Shown in pieces: positions 4,944 through 6,555 of a DNA stretch of 6,555 nt. Origin of the DNA: an uncultured Lachnospiraceae bacterium (GTDB lineage Bacteria; Bacillota; Clostridia; Lachnospirales; Lachnospiraceae). The stretch covers positions 1 through 6,555 of the forward strand of contig CAMJKC010000095.1 of the NCBI GenBank assembly GCA_946406305.1. Reading direction: 5' to 3'. Each line of letters starts with the position of its first letter. Position 1 is the first letter of the stretch. Below the pieces are notes generated by a model. The model was not told the DNA's origin and searched no databases. It saw only the letters and a list, made by a program, of their open reading frames with translations. A program made the translations under genes and the position numbers.

Positions 4944-5579
4944 TTATTTCTTCTCTGGTAAAATTTCACCCTTATATATCCATACCTTTACACCGAGCTT
5001 TCCATAAGTTGTATCCGCTTCTGCAAAACCATAATCTATATCAGCTCTTAAAGTTTGTAGTGGAATAGTTCCTTCGCTATAATATTCTGTTCTTGCTATA
5101 TCTGCTCCTCCAAGTCTTCCACCAACTGAAGCTTTAATTCCTAATGCACCTGTCTTCATTGTTCTTCCCATAGCTTGCTTCATAGCTCTTCTAAATGGCA
5201 TACGGCCTTCAAGATTTTGTGCAATGTTCTCTGCTACGAGCTGTGCTTCTTTATCAGGCTTTTTAATCTCTTTAATATTTATAGATACAGTTGAAGTAGA
5301 TAATTTTTGAACTTCTTTTTTTAATTTTTCAATTTCTGCACCAGATTTCCCTATTATAGTTCCTGGTTTAGCAGTATATATAGTTAATTCAACTTTTCCT
5401 GGAGTTCTCTTTATATCTATTTTTGATATACCTGATGACAAATATTTCTTTTTTACAAATTCTCTCAATTTATAGTCTTCAACCAAAAACTCAGAAAACT
5501 CTTTTTCAGCATACCAAGTAGAATCCCAATCTTTTATTATTCCTACCCTTAAGCCATGAGGATTAACTTTCTGACCCAT
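4944..5579 (-). CDS. rpsC: 30S ribosomal protein S3
   Basis: S3 lies in the head of the small subunit at the mRNA entry channel and, with S4 and S5, takes part in mRNA unwinding. The product is 211 residues: MGQKVNPHGLRVGI at the N-terminus, a type-2 KH domain with the IIGKSG loop (residues 75-80), and the C-terminal domain with RRAMKQAMGRTM (130-141), GRLGGADIARTEYYSEG (154-170), TIPLQTLRADIDYGFAEADTTYG (171-193) and VKVWIYKGE (197-205). The frame is open to a GTG at 5588, but that codon abuts the SD. The ATG at 5579 gives the universal MGQKVNP start with 9-base spacing from AAGGAGG, so I place the start there, one base after the rplV stop. The TAA stop is followed by a 36-base spacer holding an inverted repeat before rplP. 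Confidence 0.97.
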   Translation of the reverse strand: MGQKVNPHGLRVGIIKDWDSTWYAEKEFSEFLVEDYKLREFVKKKYLSSGISKIDIKRTPGKVELTIYTAKPGTIIGKSGAEIEKLKKEVQKLSTSTVSINIKEIKKPDKEAQLVAENIAQNLEGRMPFRRAMKQAMGRTMKTGALGIKASVGGRLGGADIARTEYYSEGTIPLQTLRADIDYGFAEADTTYGKLGVKVWIYKGEILPEKK

Positions 5580-5580
5580 A

Positions 5581-5982
5581 CTATACACCCTCCTTTTTTT
5601 CGTCCAAAATCACAGTTATATGTGAATTTCTTTTTAATATGCTATATACTCTTCCTTGTGCCCTTGGATGTATTCTCTTATAAGTTTGGGCATTATTTGC
5701 AAAACATTCAGAAACATAGAGTTTTGTTTCGTCCATTTGATTATTATTTTTTGCATTAGCAACTGCAGATTCTAATAATTTCTTTATAAGTCTTGATGCA
5801 TATCTTGGACTATATGTAACTATACCTATTGCAGCATTTACATCTTTTCCTCTTATAGCATCCAATACAAAACAAGCTTTTTGAGCAGACACTCTCGCAT
5901 TTTTTAGTGTTGCACTTGGTCTTGTATCTCTATTTTGTTCATTTCTAACTCTTTTTACTTGAGTTCTATGTCCTCTTGACAT
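5581..5982 (-). CDS. rplV: 50S ribosomal protein L22
   Basis: L22 binds 23S rRNA, and its long beta-hairpin lines the peptide exit tunnel near the macrolide site. The 133-residue product has an N-terminal basic extension (about residues 1-25, MSRGHRTQVKRVRNEQNRDT...) not present in the 110-residue E. coli protein. The core follows: ARVSAQKACFVLDAIRGKDV (29-48), the ESAVANAKNN helix (71-80), the hairpin around YKRIHPRAQGR (101-111) and SHITVILDEK (120-129). From memory, this extension and core resemble Lachnospiraceae-type L22. The ATG lies 8 bases after GGAGG in the 19-base gap from rpsS. The last codons (Lys-Lys-Glu-Gly-Val, then TAG) double as the SD of rpsC, so rpsC translation is probably coupled to termination here. 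Confidence 0.98.
   Translation of the reverse strand: MSRGHRTQVKRVRNEQNRDTRPSATLKNARVSAQKACFVLDAIRGKDVNAAIGIVTYSPRYASRLIKKLLESAVANAKNNNQMDETKLYVSECFANNAQTYKRIHPRAQGRVYSILKRNSHITVILDEKKEGV
5589..5595 (-). promoter_or_regulatory. Shine-Dalgarno of rpsC inside the end of rplV
   Basis: AAGGAGG lies within the final lysine, glutamate and glycine codons of rplV, 9 bases before the rpsC ATG at 5579. It leaves no room for the in-frame GTG at 5588, so it decides the start of rpsC and points to coupled translation. Confidence 0.9.
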
Positions 5983-6001
5983 TTTTATTACCTCCTATTC
6001 A

Positions 6002-6286
6002 TCAACCGCTTACTTGAGCTTTTTTTTCATCTTTTCCATGTCCACGGAAAGTTCTTGTTGATACAAATTCACCAAGTTTATGACCAACCATATCTTCTGT
6101 AATATATACAGGAACATGTTTTCTTCCATCATGCACAGCGATTGTTAAACCTACCATTTGAGGGAAGATAGTTGAACGACGAGACCAAGTTTTTATTATT
6201 TTTTTATCATTTGACTTTACTGCTGTTTCAACTTTCTTTAGTAGTTCTTTGTCCGCAAATGGACCTTTTTTTAATGAACGTCCCAT
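6002..6286 (-). CDS. rpsS: 30S ribosomal protein S19
   Basis: S19 sits in the head of the small subunit, pairs with S13 and contacts the A-site region and 16S rRNA. The 94-residue product matches the usual length (about 92). It begins MGRSLKKGPF, carries KTWSRRSTIFPQMVG (residues 32-46), HDGRKHVPVYITEDMVGHKLGEF (52-74) and TRTFRGH (77-83), and ends in a short basic tail. The family normally has GEFAPTRTF; here the same place reads GEFVSTRTF, with serine instead of proline. The ATG start follows AAGGAGG at 6292-6298 with 5-base spacing, and that SD overlaps the rplB stop codon. The gene ends with two consecutive in-frame TGA codons, which also shows that UGA means stop in this organism. It is co-transcribed with rplB upstream and rplV downstream. 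Confidence 0.98.
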   Translation of the reverse strand: MGRSLKKGPFADKELLKKVETAVKSNDKKIIKTWSRRSTIFPQMVGLTIAVHDGRKHVPVYITEDMVGHKLGEFVSTRTFRGHGKDEKKAQVSG

Positions 6287-6296
6287 TCTATCCTCC

Positions 6297-6555
6297 TTAT
6301 TTTATAACGCTACCATTTTTGCGTCTTATTATCATTTTGTTTGATTTTTTCTTTCTATTTCTTGTTTTCAAACCAAGTGCTGTTTTTCCCCAAGGTGTGC
6401 AAGGTCCTGGTCTACCTATACTACATTTTCCTTCTCCACCTCCATGTGGGTGGTCGTTTGGATTCATAACCGAACCACGGACAGTTGGTCTTATACCCAT
6501 GTTTCTCTTTCTTCCAGCTTTTCCATAATTTATCAAGTTATGTTCACCATTTCCC
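6297..6555 (-). CDS. rplB: 50S ribosomal protein L2, C-terminal 85 residues (5' end outside window)
   Basis: L2 is a primary 23S rRNA-binding protein needed for subunit association and for a functional peptidyl-transferase region. Only the C-terminal part is here. The frame stays open to the window edge, and the first full visible codons read G-N-G-E-H-N-L-I-N-Y-G-K-A-G-R. A TTG codon at 6536 is an internal leucine, not a start. The diagnostic stretch MNPNDHPHGGGEG is present, including the conserved histidine pair of the L2 C-terminal loop near the peptidyl-transferase centre, followed by TPWGK and a basic tail ending in RRKNGSVIK. By family length (about 275 residues) roughly two thirds of the protein lies upstream. 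The TAA stop is fused to the SD of rpsS ten bases upstream of that gene. Identification is essentially certain. Confidence 0.98.
   Translation of the reverse strand, partial: GNGEHNLINYGKAGRKRNMGIRPTVRGSVMNPNDHPHGGGEGKCSIGRPGPCTPWGKTALGLKTRNRKKKSNKMIIRRKNGSVIK

Noticed and set aside
6534..6536. TTG at 6536 as a start for the rplB fragment
   Set aside because: The frame continues to the window edge with L2-like residues (Gly-Asn-Gly-Glu-His-Asn), so this is an internal leucine and the true start is outside.
1..6555. A previously undescribed system hidden in the cluster
   Set aside because: Every gene-sized frame on the coding strand is a standard ribosomal protein in canonical order, total spacer DNA is under 300 bases, and no insertion, repeat array or foreign gene interrupts it.

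Overview
The window lies entirely inside the conserved S10-spc ribosomal protein gene cluster of a bacterium. Seventeen genes are packed head to tail on the minus strand: fifteen complete and two cut by the window edges. In transcription order (from high to low coordinates) they are rplB (3' end only), rpsS, rplV, rpsC, rplP, rpmC, rpsQ, rplN, rplX, rplE, rpsN, rpsH, rplF, rplR, rpsE, rpmD and rplO (5' end only). This is the canonical bacterial order. The E. coli S10 and spc halves are joined here: only 26 bases separate rpsQ from rplN, with no visible promoter or terminator. I see no plus-strand gene, RNA gene, mobile element or CRISPR, and no gene-free stretch longer than 39 bases.

Organism: the DNA is AT-rich (roughly one third G+C by eye), and nearly every gene has a strong AAGGAGG-type ribosome binding site. 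Protein S14 is the short zinc-binding form. UGA is a stop codon (it ends rpsS), so the Mycoplasma code does not apply. From memory of the families, several proteins look most like Clostridia, and Lachnospiraceae or their relatives in particular: L22 with its N-terminal extension and KACFVLDAIRGKDV stretch, L29 with KKELF and RKNIARIQTVI, L16 ending in ADLEGGD, and S17 with RTYK...AHDEKNEC. This placement is inference; no search was run.

Layout and function: positions 6555-4007 hold the S10-operon half (L2, S19, L22, S3, L16, L29, S17) and 3980-1 the spc half (L14, L24, L5, S14, S8, L6, L18, S5, L30, L15). The products join the small and large subunits, and one mRNA would supply them in matched amounts. 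The junctions fall into recognisable styles. Most are 9-15 bases with the Shine-Dalgarno (SD) fused to or just behind the upstream stop codon (TAAGGAGG). Two are 1-base gaps with the SD inside the upstream coding sequence. Four are spacers of 34-39 bases, three of which carry a short AT-rich inverted repeat. All of these fit translational coupling.

Start sites: for rpsC, rplP, rpmC, rplE and rplF the longest open frame overstates the gene, and I chose internal ATG codons from SD spacing and family N-termini. rpmD is only 59 codons long and was translated by hand. I found no evidence of an undescribed system; this is a housekeeping locus, and the findings concern gene-junction architecture and small protein oddities.
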